A DNA stretch of 48,213 nucleotides from Pseudomonadota bacterium. GTDB taxonomy: Bacteria > Pseudomonadota > Alphaproteobacteria > Reyranellales > Reyranellaceae. Location: assembly GCA_018240745.1 (NCBI GenBank), contig JAFEFF010000223.1, forward strand, positions 1 through 48,213, in the 5' to 3' direction. Positions 1 through 7,843 of this stretch are shown piece after piece (the first letter of the stretch is position 1; the number at the start of each line of letters is the position of its first letter). Below the pieces are notes generated by a model. The model ran no database searches, was not told the DNA's origin, and saw only the letters and a list, made by a program, of their open reading frames with translations. The position numbers and the translations under genes are program-made.

Positions 1-13
1 CGACTACTACCGC

Positions 14-19
14 TATACT
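14..19 (+). promoter_or_regulatory. Candidate -10 hexamer (TATACT) for the first gene
   Basis: A TATACT hexamer lies 23 bases upstream of the GTG start of the first gene, with a GGGAGG Shine-Dalgarno stretch at 31-36 between them. Any -35 box would fall outside the window, so this is only a candidate. The same hexamer occurs in a similar place (42074-42079) before the methyltransferase gene at 42093. Confidence 0.3.
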
Positions 20-42
20 CGCACCCGTCAGGGAGGTCAGGC

Positions 43-1086
43 GTGGGCGAACAGCGGGATGGGGCGACCAGCGCGGCGCGGCAGGGGCTGCGGTTCTACG
101 CCCGGTGCGCCGGGGAGGCGTGGCGCCGGTCGTGGGATGCCGCGAATGCCATCGCGCCCGTGCTCGGCCTGCTGGTGCTCTATGGCGGCGCGCGGCTCGG
201 CGGGCTCGATCTCAGCTTCAGCGTTCCCGGCGCCGGCGGGTCCGGCGCGCTGATCGGAACGGGCCTGTTCATCGCGCTGGCGTGGGCCGTGGTCTTCCTC
301 GTCCAGCTCGTGGCGACGCCGCCGCGGCTGCATGCGCGGCTGGAGGCCGAGCTGCTGGCGCTCGCACGGAGGCGCGCGCCGCCGACCGGCCGGCTGACCG
401 CGCTGCCCGAGCCGAAGCCGGTCGCGGCGCTGTCGGCGCCTGTTCAAGAGGAAGCGACGGTGCTGCTGCCTCCGACCCCTCCGTCGCGGGTTACCGCGCC
501 ACCTCCCCCGAAGACGGGGGAGGGCGTGTTGCCGAGCGCCGCGCGCGAGCACGATCCGATACACGTGCGGCTGCACGACCAGGTCTACGAGACCGCCGCC
601 GTCGACACGACCGGCGCGCGGCTGCCGGCGGCGCGGGCCTACGTGGCGCGCGTCGCCAATCGCGGCGACCGGCGCGTGCGGCGCTGCCAGCTCTTCTTCT
701 GCAATCCGGCGCACATCCAGGTCGTCAGCGGGCCGTTCGACCTCGCGCCCGGCGAGCATCGCGACCTGCCGGTGCTGCGCGTGATCGACGAGGCGGAGGA
801 GCCGCACGCGCTGCTCTATTTCCTCGACGGCGAGACGTGGGCGGTGGCGGACGGCCAGGCGGCGTGGCTGCCCGAGCCCGGCTGCTTCAAGGTCAAGGTG
901 CTGTCGGCCGACGCGCCCGATGCGGCGCTCGACGTCACGCTCGCCTGCAGCACGGGCACGCCGCTTGCCTGGACGCTGGTCGAGGCGGCCGACGCGGACC
1001 GCGAGCGCACAGCGCCGAAGGCCGGCCGCCGACGCGCGGCCCGCGCCGCCGCGGACGTGGTCGCCGAGCCGAGCGCGGGCGACTGA
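43..1086 (+). CDS. Uncharacterised membrane protein with a repeat-derived Pro-rich insert
   Basis: This 347-residue protein is not one I recognise. It starts at GTG behind GGGAGG (31-36). Two hydrophobic segments near residues 37-60 and 70-92 (ending in VVFLVQLVA) look like membrane helices. A Pro/Arg-rich linker and a soluble C-terminal part of about 180 residues follow, with mixed beta-type sequence such as ARVANRGDRRVRRCQLFFCN, which resembles an immunoglobulin-like fold. Residues of roughly 143-163 (PPTPPSRVTAPPPPKTGEG) are encoded by a copy of the family A repeat that also occurs between genes elsewhere in the window. The insertion keeps the frame and sits in the linker, where it is probably tolerated. 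The gene stands alone upstream of the Cpx-like module. Its function is unknown; a membrane-anchored sensor or scaffold is a guess. Confidence 0.75.
   Translation: MGEQRDGATSAARQGLRFYARCAGEAWRRSWDAANAIAPVLGLLVLYGGARLGGLDLSFSVPGAGGSGALIGTGLFIALAWAVVFLVQLVATPPRLHARLEAELLALARRRAPPTGRLTALPEPKPVAALSAPVQEEATVLLPPTPPSRVTAPPPPKTGEGVLPSAAREHDPIHVRLHDQVYETAAVDTTGARLPAARAYVARVANRGDRRVRRCQLFFCNPAHIQVVSGPFDLAPGEHRDLPVLRVIDEAEEPHALLYFLDGETWAVADGQAAWLPEPGCFKVKVLSADAPDAALDVTLACSTGTPLAWTLVEAADADRERTAPKAGRRRAARAAADVVAEPSAGD
471..529 (+). repeat. Family A repeat, copy A1, inside a coding sequence
   Basis: The stretch carries CCCCTCCGTCGCGGGTTACC followed by ACCTCCCCCGAAGACGGGGG, nearly identical to 2690-2738. 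The second half folds as a hairpin, CTCCCCC/GGGGGAG around GAAGAC. Here the element lies wholly within the first gene and is read in frame as a Pro/Gly-rich linker. Confidence 0.85.
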
Positions 1087-1281
1087 CGCCGGTCCCTGCC
1101 GCTCCCGGGAAGACGGGCTGGGCGGTCGCCGCCACAATCCTGCCCCAATCGTCCCGCGTCCCGCCAATCGACCATCGTCCCAACGGCCCTGTGGCGCGGG
1201 ATCCGGGACGAATTGGCTGAAATGCACGCCCTGCTGTATTTCAGGCGTCCCACGGCGGCGGGACGCGGGACGCCGGCGGGC

Positions 1282-1296
1282 TTTACACAACTTTAC
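1282..1296 (-). promoter_or_regulatory. CpxR-type box, GTAAA-N5-GTAAA
   Basis: The + strand reads TTTAC-ACAAC-TTTAC, which on the - strand is GTAAA-GTTGT-GTAAA. This matches exactly the published E. coli CpxR consensus, two GTAAA repeats 5 bases apart. It lies about 90 bases upstream of a CpxP/Spy-like gene followed by an OmpR-type regulator and a kinase. Position and sequence together support autoregulation of the module. The repeat is a 10-bp period of a very AT-rich motif in otherwise GC-rich DNA, which makes chance less likely. Confidence 0.6.
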
Positions 1297-1384
1297 AAAG
1301 GCGACGTTCGCGGGAAACCGCCGGCCCTCATCTTCCGTCGCGACGGGGACTTCACGTTCACCCCTCCAACGATGGAGACTTTCG

Positions 1385-1873
1385 ATGGCTACGCTGAAGA
1401 CGATGATGATGGCGCTCGTGGCCGGCAGCCTGGCGGCGACCGCGGGCGGCATGGCCTATGCGAAGACCGACGGCACGGCGTTCGATCCGGCCCGGTTCCA
1501 GCAGCGGCTGGAGAAGCGGGTCGACCGCGCGCTGGCCGGCACCGACGCGACCGCCGACCAGAAGAAGCAGGTCGCCGACATCCTCGGCCAGACCTTCAAG
1601 GACATGAAGCCGCTGCACGACCAGCGCCTCGCCAACCGCAAGGCGATGGAAGAGGCGCTGCAGGCGCCGACCATCGACCCGGCGAAGATCGAGAGCATCC
1701 GCGCCGAGCAGATGAAGATCGCCGACGCGAGCTCCCAGCGCTTCACCCGGGCGCTGACCGACGCCGGCAAGGTGCTGACGCCGTCGCAGCGCCAGGCCTT
1801 CTTCAAGGCCTGGAACGACCGTCACGAGCACGGTGGCGAGCACGGCCGCGACCATCACCACAAGCGCGGGTAA
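1385..1873 (+). CDS. Spy/CpxP-like periplasmic protein
   Basis: The 162-residue product begins with a signal peptide (MATLKTMMMALVAG..., probable cleavage after AYA near residue 26). The mature part is alpha-helical and highly charged, with the LTxxQ-type motif of the Spy/CpxP family as LTPSQRQAFFKAW near residues 136-148 and a weaker one, ATADQKKQ, near 54. Spy/CpxP proteins are periplasmic chaperones or inhibitors of the CpxA sensor. The tail is rich in His (HEHGGEHGRDHHHK) and could bind metal. I chose the ATG at 1385 because it directly precedes the signal peptide; the open frame continues far upstream without homologous sequence. The neighbours, a CpxR-type box upstream and a two-component pair downstream, fit a CpxP role. 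Confidence 0.8.
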   Translation: MATLKTMMMALVAGSLAATAGGMAYAKTDGTAFDPARFQQRLEKRVDRALAGTDATADQKKQVADILGQTFKDMKPLHDQRLANRKAMEEALQAPTIDPAKIESIRAEQMKIADASSQRFTRALTDAGKVLTPSQRQAFFKAWNDRHEHGGEHGRDHHHKRG

Positions 1874-1911
1874 TGTCGACACCGGGAGCGCGCTCGCCCG
1901 ATACTGGGCGT

Positions 1912-2604
1912 ATGGCCGAGCGCATCCTGATGATCGACGACGATGCCCGCCTCGCCGGGATGGTCTCGGACTATCTCGGCGGGGCGGGCTTTCGCCTGAC
2001 CGTCGCCGGCACGGGGCGCGAGGGCGAGGCGCTGCTGAAGCGCGAGAGCTTCGATGCGGTGATCCTCGACCTGATGCTGCCCGATGCCGACGGGCTCGAC
2101 CTGTGCCGCCGGCTGCGCGGCACGACCGACGTGCCGATCCTGATGCTGACCGCGCGCGGCGAGCCGATGGACCGCGTGGTCGGGCTCGAGGTCGGCGCCG
2201 ACGACTATCTCGCCAAGCCGTTCGAGCCGCGCGAGCTGCAGGCCCGGCTGCGCGCCATCCTGCGCCGCAAGGGCGGCGGGTCGCCCCGGGCCGAGCTGCT
2301 GCGCTTCGGCCGGCTCGAGATCGACAAGGGCGCGCGGGCGGTGCGGCTCGACGGCGAGGAGCGGCCGCTGACCGGCTACCAGTTCACCCTGCTGCTGACG
2401 CTCGCCGAGCGGGCCGGCCGGGTGCTGACGCGCGATGCGCTGATGGACCTGATGAAGGGCGAGAAGCTCGAGGCGTTCGACCGCTCGGTCGACGTCCATG
2501 TCAGCCGCATCCGCGCCGCCATCGAGGACGACCCGAAGAAGCCGAAGCGCATCCTGACCGTGCGCGGCACCGGCTACGTCTTCGCCCGCGACCAGGACCG
2601 ATGA
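1912..2604 (+). CDS. OmpR/CpxR-family response regulator
   Basis: The 230-residue protein has a receiver domain (residues 4-115) with acidic residues D10-D11, phospho-acceptor D53 in VILDLMLPD, T in LTARG and K in AKPFEP. A C-terminal winged-helix DNA-binding domain follows (about 132-226; ending in RGTGYVF). It is the likely partner of the kinase at 2747. The ATG at 1912 places the receiver strand at residue 4 as usual. An alternative ATG at 1873 overlaps the stop codon of the CpxP-like gene (TAATG) and would add 13 residues; it would imply translational coupling. Given the CpxP-like neighbour and GTAAA-N5-GTAAA box, CpxR is the best functional guess, although OmpR-family paralogues are hard to separate by eye. 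Confidence 0.9.
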   Translation: MAERILMIDDDARLAGMVSDYLGGAGFRLTVAGTGREGEALLKRESFDAVILDLMLPDADGLDLCRRLRGTTDVPILMLTARGEPMDRVVGLEVGADDYLAKPFEPRELQARLRAILRRKGGGSPRAELLRFGRLEIDKGARAVRLDGEERPLTGYQFTLLLTLAERAGRVLTRDALMDLMKGEKLEAFDRSVDVHVSRIRAAIEDDPKKPKRILTVRGTGYVFARDQDR

Positions 2605-2616
2605 GCTTGCACCGAC

Positions 2617-2741
2617 TTCCCCCTCCCCCGTCTTCGGGGGAGGTGTCAGCGTCTCACGCTGACGGAGGGGGTCATGGCGCCATTCATGACCCCCTCCGTC
2701 GCGGCTTACCGCGCCACCTCCCCCGAAGACGGGGGAGGGGT
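2617..2741. repeat. Family A repeat, copy A2: two units in inverted orientation
   Basis: Two units face each other between the regulator and the kinase. The left unit (2617-2674) reads CCCCCTCCCCCGTCTTCGGG onward to GGAGGGGGTCAT. The right unit (2686-2741) is its inverted relative, starting ATGACCCCCTCCGTCGCGG. Each unit has its own small hairpins, and the pair can form one long hairpin. The end of the right unit, GGGGGAGGGG, sits 6 bases before the kinase ATG and serves as its Shine-Dalgarno sequence. Confidence 0.85.
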
Positions 2742-2746
2742 TAGCC

Positions 2747-3994
2747 ATGAACCGCCTCTACCTCCAGATCTACGCCACCGTGCTGCTGGTGCTGGCGGTG
2801 TTCGTCGGCGCGGCGGCGCTGACGTGGAAGCTCGCCGAGGAGGAGACGCCGCAGTATCTCGACATCGCCGCCGAGCTCACCGGCGCGCTGCTGCCCGACG
2901 CCGACGCCTCGCCGGCCGAGGACCAGAAGACGCTCGACGCCCTGCACCGCAAGCTGCGCTTCGACCTCGCGCTCTATCGCCGCGACGGCATGATGCTCGC
3001 CATGGCCGGCCATGCGCCGCCGCGCTTCGATCCGCGCCGCGCCCGGCCCGGCTGGCGGCGCAGCTCGGGCGGCCCGACCTTCACCCTGCACCTGCCCGAC
3101 GGCCGCTGGCTGGTGGCGCGCCAGGTGCACGAGCGGCCGAGCCCGATCCTCTGGGTGCTCGGCGGATTGATAGTCCTGGCGTTGGCGATAGCGCTCGGCG
3201 CCTATCCGGTGGTGCGCCGCCTCGGCCGCCGGCTCGAGCGGCTGAAGGAAGGCGTCGAGCAGCTCGGCTCGGGCGATCTCGGCGCGCGCGTGAGGGTCGA
3301 GGGCCGCGACGAGGTGGCGGCGCTCGCGGCGAGCTTCAACCGCTCCGCCCAGCGCATCGAGGAGCTGATCGCCGCCCACCGGCTGCTGCTCGCCAACTGC
3401 AGCCACGAGCTGCGCACGCCGCTCGCGCGCATCGGCGTCGCCGCCTCGCTGCTCGGCGAGACCGCCGACAAGAGGACGCGCGAGGAGCTGCGTCGCGACA
3501 TCGCCGAGCTCGACCAGCTGATCGAGCAGATCCTGCTGGCGAGCCGCCTCGAGGCCGTGCCCGGGCTGGAGCGCCACGAGTCCGTCGATCTGCTCGCGCT
3601 GGCCGCCGAGGAAGGCGCGCACTACGAGCTGGAGGCGGAGGGCGAGCCGGTGATCGTCGAGGGCGACCGGCTGCTGTTGCGCCGCCTGGTGCGCAACCTG
3701 CTGGACAACGCGCGCCGCTACGCCGGCGACGGGCCGGTCGAGCTGTCGGTGAGGCGCGCGGGGTCTCGCGCGATCCTCGACGTGCGCGACCATGGCCCGG
3801 GCGTCGCCCCCGACGAGCGCGAGCGCATCTTCCAGCCGTTCTATCGCCCCGCCGCCACACGCGAGACCGGCCGCGGCAGCGGGCTCGGGTTGGCGCTGGT
3901 GCGCGACATCGCCGGGCGCCATGGCGGATCGGTGGTTTGCCTTGCGGCAGACGGCGGCGGCAGCCGCTTCCGGGTCGACCTTCCGGCGGCGTAA
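2747..3994 (+). CDS. CpxA-like sensor histidine kinase
   Basis: The 415-residue kinase has an N-terminal membrane helix (about 5-25), a periplasmic region of about 115 residues, a second helix (about 141-160), a HAMP linker (about 160-212) and a HisKA domain with phospho-acceptor H220 in NCSHELRTPLAR. The HATPase domain has the N box LLDNARRYA, the G1 box DVRDHGPGV and the G2 box GRGSGLGLALV. This is the CpxA/EnvZ layout. The gene follows the response regulator, separated by 142 bases filled by repeat A2. Its ribosome-binding stretch belongs to that repeat. Together with the CpxP-like gene it forms an envelope-stress module by inference. The sensory domain lacks a recognisable fold by eye, so the stimulus is not known. 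Confidence 0.88.
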   Translation: MNRLYLQIYATVLLVLAVFVGAAALTWKLAEEETPQYLDIAAELTGALLPDADASPAEDQKTLDALHRKLRFDLALYRRDGMMLAMAGHAPPRFDPRRARPGWRRSSGGPTFTLHLPDGRWLVARQVHERPSPILWVLGGLIVLALAIALGAYPVVRRLGRRLERLKEGVEQLGSGDLGARVRVEGRDEVAALAASFNRSAQRIEELIAAHRLLLANCSHELRTPLARIGVAASLLGETADKRTREELRRDIAELDQLIEQILLASRLEAVPGLERHESVDLLALAAEEGAHYELEAEGEPVIVEGDRLLLRRLVRNLLDNARRYAGDGPVELSVRRAGSRAILDVRDHGPGVAPDERERIFQPFYRPAATRETGRGSGLGLALVRDIAGRHGGSVVCLAADGGGSRFRVDLPAA

Positions 3995-3998
3995 GGTT

Positions 3999-4077
3999 GC
4001 TGGGAGCGCGCGACTCCGATCGCGCGTCTTTGTCGATCGAACGGAAGACCGCGCCATCGGAGTGGCGCGCTCCCAGC
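3999..4077. repeat. Family B hairpin repeat, copy B1
   Basis: Inverted arms of 22 bases, GCTGGGAGCGCGCGACTCCG... and its complement ending GGCGCGCTCCCAGC, differ at one base. The loop region CGCGTCTTTGTCGATCGAAC is related, in reverse orientation, to the loop of copy B3 at 47921. It lies between the kinase and the acyl-CoA dehydrogenase gene, where it could terminate transcription of the Cpx-like module. Confidence 0.8.
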
Positions 4078-4091
4078 GGAGAGGAAGCGCC

Positions 4092-5363
4092 ATGGACTTC
4101 GAAATCCCCGCGGAAATCGCGGCCTATCTGCGCGAGCTGGACGAGTTCATCGAGCGCGAGATCCGGCCGCTCGAGCGCGAGAACGACAACATCCGCTTCT
4201 TCGACCATCGCCGCGAGCACGCCCGCACCGACTGGGACAATGACGGCCAGCCGCGGCACGACTGGGAGGAGCTGCTGGCCGAGATGAGGCGCCGCGCCGA
4301 CAAGGCCGGCCATTTGCGCTTCGGCCTGCCCAGGGAGCTCGGCGGCAAGGACGGCTCCAACCTCGCCATGGCGATCATCCGCGAGCACCTCGCGCACAAG
4401 GGGCTCGGGCTGCACAACGACCTGCAGAACGAGAGCTCGATCGTCGGCAACTTCCCGGTCGTGCTGCTGCTGCACCGCTTCGGCACCCGGGAGCAGAAGG
4501 ACCGCTACATCGAGGGCATGTTCAAGGGCACCGAGCGCATCGGCTTCGGCCTGACCGAGCCATTGCACGGCTCGGACGCCACCTTCATGGAGACCGCCGC
4601 GGTCAGGCAGGGCTCCGACTGGATCATCAACGGCATGAAGCGCTTCAACACCGGCATGCACACCGCGACCGCCGACCTGGTGTTCGCGCGCACCTCGGGC
4701 AAGCCGGGCGATGCGCGCGGCATCTCGGCGTTCCTGACGCCGGTCGAGACGCCGGGCTTCAAGATCGAGCACATGTGGTGGACCTTCAACATGCCGTCCG
4801 ACCACGCCGAGGTGTCGCTGACCAACGTCAAGGTGCCCCACTCGGCGATGCTGGGCGAGGAAGGCCGCGGGCTCGACGTGGCGCAGACCTTCGTGCACGA
4901 GAACCGCATCCGCCAGGCCGCCTCCAGCCTCGGCGCGGCGCAGTACTGCATCGACATGTCGGTCGCCTACGCGAAGAACCGCAAGGTGTTCGGCAAGGCG
5001 CTCGCCACCAACCAGGCGATCCAGTTCCCGCTCGCCGAGCTGCACACCGAGGCCGAGATGACGCGCGGCCTGGTGCGCAAGACCGCCTGGCATCTCGACC
5101 GCGAGCACCACATGAACGTCAGCGAATGGGTGGCGATGTCGAACTACCGCGCCAACCGGCTGGTCTGCGAGGCGGCGGATCGCGCGATCCAGGTGCATGG
5201 CGGCATCGGCTATTCGCGCCACACGCCGTTCGAGCACATCTACCGCCATCACCGCCGCTACCGCATCACCGAGGGCTCGGAGGAGATCCAGATCCGCCGC
5301 GTCGCCGGCGCCCTGTTCGGCTTCTGGGGCGCGCAGAAGGCCTCGACCGCCCCGAAGCAATGA
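4092..5363 (+). CDS. Acyl-CoA dehydrogenase family protein
   Basis: This 423-residue flavoenzyme has the standard three-part fold: an N-terminal helical domain, a central beta domain with the flavin/substrate motif IGFGLTEPLHGSDAT (near 148-162), and a C-terminal helical domain ending in GGIGYSRHTPFEHIYRHHRR and ITEGSEEIQIRRVAG. The catalytic base of the family falls at Glu394 in TEGSE. Family members oxidise acyl-CoA esters using FAD and pass electrons to ETF. The length is a little above the usual 380-400, with an extended N-terminus. The ATG at 4092 follows GGAGAGGAAG. The gene stands alone between repeats B1 and A3, so its substrate cannot be read from context; the replacement of the usual AGSD by HGSD hints at an unusual subgroup. 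Confidence 0.9.
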   Translation: MDFEIPAEIAAYLRELDEFIEREIRPLERENDNIRFFDHRREHARTDWDNDGQPRHDWEELLAEMRRRADKAGHLRFGLPRELGGKDGSNLAMAIIREHLAHKGLGLHNDLQNESSIVGNFPVVLLLHRFGTREQKDRYIEGMFKGTERIGFGLTEPLHGSDATFMETAAVRQGSDWIINGMKRFNTGMHTATADLVFARTSGKPGDARGISAFLTPVETPGFKIEHMWWTFNMPSDHAEVSLTNVKVPHSAMLGEEGRGLDVAQTFVHENRIRQAASSLGAAQYCIDMSVAYAKNRKVFGKALATNQAIQFPLAELHTEAEMTRGLVRKTAWHLDREHHMNVSEWVAMSNYRANRLVCEAADRAIQVHGGIGYSRHTPFEHIYRHHRRYRITEGSEEIQIRRVAGALFGFWGAQKASTAPKQ

Positions 5364-5482
5364 CCCCCTCCGCCCCGTATGACGGGGCACCTCCCCCGAA
5401 GACGGGGGAGGGCGATGATGATGGCTCCCCCTCCCCCGTCTTCGGGGGAGGTGTCGGCGTCCCACGCCGACGGAGGGGGTCA
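5363..5482. repeat. Family A repeat, copy A3: two units back to back
   Basis: The first unit (about 5363-5411) begins ATGACCCCCTCC and ends ACCTCCCCCGAAGACGGGGG. The second (about 5424-5484) is inverted and ends GACGGAGGGGGTCATG. The unit order is reversed relative to copy A2. The last bases provide both the Shine-Dalgarno GGAGG (5472-5476) and the ATG (5482) of the EamA gene, with a 5-base spacer. Confidence 0.85.
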
Positions 5483-6384
5483 TGAACCGCCATCGCCTTA
5501 CCGCCGAGCTCGTGATGATGGTGACGGTCCTGCTGATGGGGTCGAGCTATCCCTTCGCCAAGGAGGTGCTCGCCACCATGAGCCCGCTGCTCTACAGCGG
5601 CTCGCGCTACGTCATCGCCGGCCTGTTCCTGTTCGCAGCGCTCGCCGTGCTGCGCCAGCCGGTCGCGCTGCCGCGGCGCGACTGGCTGCCGATCGGGCTG
5701 CTGTCGATCGTCGGGGTCGCCGCCTTCCAGGCCTTCTGGGGGCTCGGCATGGCGCGCACCGCGCCCAGCATCGGCTCGATCGTGATGACCACGACCACCG
5801 CCTTCTCCGCGATCCTCGCGTCGCTCGCCGGCCGGCGGCTGTCGGCGCTGGGCTGGCTCGGCATCGCGATCGCCTTCGCCGGCGTGGTGATCGTGGTGAA
5901 CAACAGCCTCGGCCGGATCACGCTGGCGCTCGACAACGTCTCCGGCGCGCTGTTCTGGCTGCTGTCGGCCTTCCTGTGGGCGCTCTATGTCGAGCGCTGC
6001 GCGCCCTACAACGCGCGGCTCGGCACGCTGCGGGTCTTCGCCTGGACCAGCCTGATCGGCTCGCTGCTGCTGACGCTGCTCGCCACCGGCATCGATTCCT
6101 TCGGCGAGTTCGGCCGGCTGAGCGGCCATCAATGGGCGTACTGGCTCTACACCGCCATTTTCCCGGTGGGTGTGGCCTTCCTCGGCCTCAGCTTCGGCTT
6201 CGAGCGGCTCGGGATCAGCCGGGTGATGGTCTACATGTACCTGATCCCGGTCGCCGCGGTGGCCCTCGCGGCGCTGTTTTTCGGCGATCCGCTGACCCCG
6301 GCGCGGGTCCTGGGCGGCCTGATCGTGCTTTTGGGCGTCATCCTGACCCGGGTGGCGCTCGACCGTGCCGCCCGCCTTCGGTAG
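5482..6384 (+). CDS. EamA/DMT-family transporter
   Basis: The 300-residue protein has about ten hydrophobic segments arranged as two repeated halves of five, the layout of the drug/metabolite transporter (EamA, RhaT-like) superfamily. Typical first-helix sequence is VTVLLMGSSYPFAKEVL, and the second repeat begins near residue 150 with LFWLLSAFLWALYVERC. Such carriers export amino acids, metabolites or drugs from the inner membrane; the substrate here is unknown. The start codon and its ribosome-binding site lie at the edge of repeat A3. The hisB start follows the stop by 9 bases, so the two may be cotranscribed. Confidence 0.88.
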   Translation: MNRHRLTAELVMMVTVLLMGSSYPFAKEVLATMSPLLYSGSRYVIAGLFLFAALAVLRQPVALPRRDWLPIGLLSIVGVAAFQAFWGLGMARTAPSIGSIVMTTTTAFSAILASLAGRRLSALGWLGIAIAFAGVVIVVNNSLGRITLALDNVSGALFWLLSAFLWALYVERCAPYNARLGTLRVFAWTSLIGSLLLTLLATGIDSFGEFGRLSGHQWAYWLYTAIFPVGVAFLGLSFGFERLGISRVMVYMYLIPVAAVALAALFFGDPLTPARVLGGLIVLLGVILTRVALDRAARLR

Positions 6385-6393
6385 AAAAGCGGC

Positions 6394-7062
6394 GTGAAAA
6401 CCGCAGTGAAGAAGGGCTCGCTCAAGCCCGTGACGCCAAGGACCAGCCAGGAGCTCGTGACCCCCGGGTCGGGCGGGCGGCGGGCCTTCGTCGCGCGCAT
6501 GACCAAGGAGACCCGCATCGCCGCCGCGATCAATCTCGACGGCACCGGCCAGTACGACATCAAGACCGGCATCGGCTTCCTCGACCATATGCTCGAGCAG
6601 CTCAGCCGCCACAGCCTGATCGACATCACGCTGCGGGCCGAGGGCGACCTGCACATCGACTACCACCACACGACCGAGGATTCGGGCATCGTGCTCGGCG
6701 AGTGCCTGGCCAAGGCGCTCGGCAGCCGCGCCGGCATCCGCCGCTATGGCAGCGCCACGATCCCGATGGACGAGACGCTGACCGAGGTCGCGCTCGATGC
6801 GTCGAACCGGCCGTACCTGATCTGGAAGGTGAACTTCTCCAGGCCCAAGCTCGGCACGATGGACACCGAGCTGTTCAAGGAATGGTTCCAGGCCTTCGCC
6901 CAGCTCGGCGGGCTGACGCTGCACGTGTGGAACCATTACGGCGAGAACAACCACCATATCGTCGAGAGCTGCTTCAAGGGCCTCGCGCGCGCCCTGCGCG
7001 TGGCCTGCGAGGTCGATCCGCGCCAGACGACGGCGGTCCCCAGCACCAAGGGCGTGCTGTAG
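6394..7062 (+). CDS. hisB: Imidazoleglycerol-phosphate dehydratase (HisB)
   Basis: HisB converts imidazole-glycerol phosphate to imidazole-acetol phosphate in histidine synthesis. Hallmarks are GIGFLDHMLEQLSRHS, DLHIDYHHTTEDSGI and, in the second repeat, NHYGENNHHIVESCFKGLARAL; the repeated His/Glu motifs bind Mn2+. The monofunctional form is present. The start is uncertain. GTG at 6394 gives 222 residues with about 22 more at the N-terminus than usual. ATG at 6499 gives 187 residues but cuts into sequence (RRAFVARMTKET) that aligns with the RxATIKRKTKET strand of known HisB proteins. A GTG in between, such as 6457, is also possible. hisH follows after 4 bases. Confidence 0.95.
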   Translation: MKTAVKKGSLKPVTPRTSQELVTPGSGGRRAFVARMTKETRIAAAINLDGTGQYDIKTGIGFLDHMLEQLSRHSLIDITLRAEGDLHIDYHHTTEDSGIVLGECLAKALGSRAGIRRYGSATIPMDETLTEVALDASNRPYLIWKVNFSRPKLGTMDTELFKEWFQAFAQLGGLTLHVWNHYGENNHHIVESCFKGLARALRVACEVDPRQTTAVPSTKGVL

Positions 7063-7066
7063 GTCG

Positions 7067-7708
7067 ATGACCGTCGCCATCGTCGACTACGGCTCGGGCA
7101 ACCTCCGATCCGCCGCCAAGGCTTTCGAGCGCGCCGCGCGCGAGGCGGGCACCAACGAGCGCGTGCTGGTGACGGCCGATCCGCACGAAGTCGAGCAGGC
7201 CGACCGCATCGTGCTGCCCGGCGTCGGCGCCTTCGCCGACTGCCGCGCCGGACTCTACGGCGTGCCGGGCATGGTCGAGGTCCTGCAGCGCGAGGTGATC
7301 GAACGCGGCAAGCCGTTCCTCGGCATCTGCGTCGGCATGCAGCTCATGGCCACGCGCGGCGTCGAATACGGCGTGCATGCCGGCCTCGACTGGATCGCGG
7401 GCGACGTGGTGCGGATCGAGCCCGGTGCGGAGCATCTCAAGATCCCGCACATGGGCTGGAACGAGCTGCTGGAGCTCAGGCCGCACTCGCTGCTCGAAGG
7501 CATCGCGCCGCACGACCACGCCTACTTCGTGCACTCCTTCCAGCTCAAGACGAGCCAGTCCGATACGCTGCTGGCGACGACCGAATATGGCGGCGCGGTC
7601 ACCGCGGTCGTCGGCCGCGACAATCTCGCCGGCACGCAGTTCCATCCCGAGAAGAGCCAGACGACCGGCCTGCGCCTGATCGCCAACTTCCTGCGCTGGA
7701 AGCCGTGA
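7067..7708 (+). CDS. hisH: Imidazole glycerol phosphate synthase subunit HisH
   Basis: HisH is the glutaminase subunit of IGP synthase and supplies ammonia to HisF. The 213-residue protein is a class I glutamine amidotransferase with nucleophile C88 in FLGICVGMQLM, and H193 and E195 in QFHPEKSQ completing the triad. The N-terminal strand VAIVDYGSGNLRS is typical of HisH. It lies 4 bases after hisB, in the usual alphaproteobacterial order hisB-hisH. Normally hisA and hisF come next, but here the following genes are unrelated and neither occurs in the window. The protein needs a HisF encoded elsewhere. Confidence 0.95.
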   Translation: MTVAIVDYGSGNLRSAAKAFERAAREAGTNERVLVTADPHEVEQADRIVLPGVGAFADCRAGLYGVPGMVEVLQREVIERGKPFLGICVGMQLMATRGVEYGVHAGLDWIAGDVVRIEPGAEHLKIPHMGWNELLELRPHSLLEGIAPHDHAYFVHSFQLKTSQSDTLLATTEYGGAVTAVVGRDNLAGTQFHPEKSQTTGLRLIANFLRWKP

Positions 7709-7843
7709 GCCGGGCGTCCTGCTCGACGCCGTCGAGCCGGTCGATCGTATCCTGTCGCACGCATCCCGGCCGGGCACGCCGGGAAGCTGAAGGCGCTTCG
7801 ACGCTCGCCTGAAACTCCGGCCCCTCCGGCGCGTTGGCCCTGC

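Noticed and set aside
3792..4091. 100-codon N-terminal extension of the acyl-CoA dehydrogenase
   Set aside because: It overlaps the kinase gene and hairpin B1; the ATG at 4092 has a ribosome-binding site and matches the family start.
2674..4287. Open frame starting with MTPSVAAYRATSPEDGGG inside repeat A2
   Set aside because: It starts in the repeat and runs in the wrong frame across the kinase; the repeat creates many such ATG starts.
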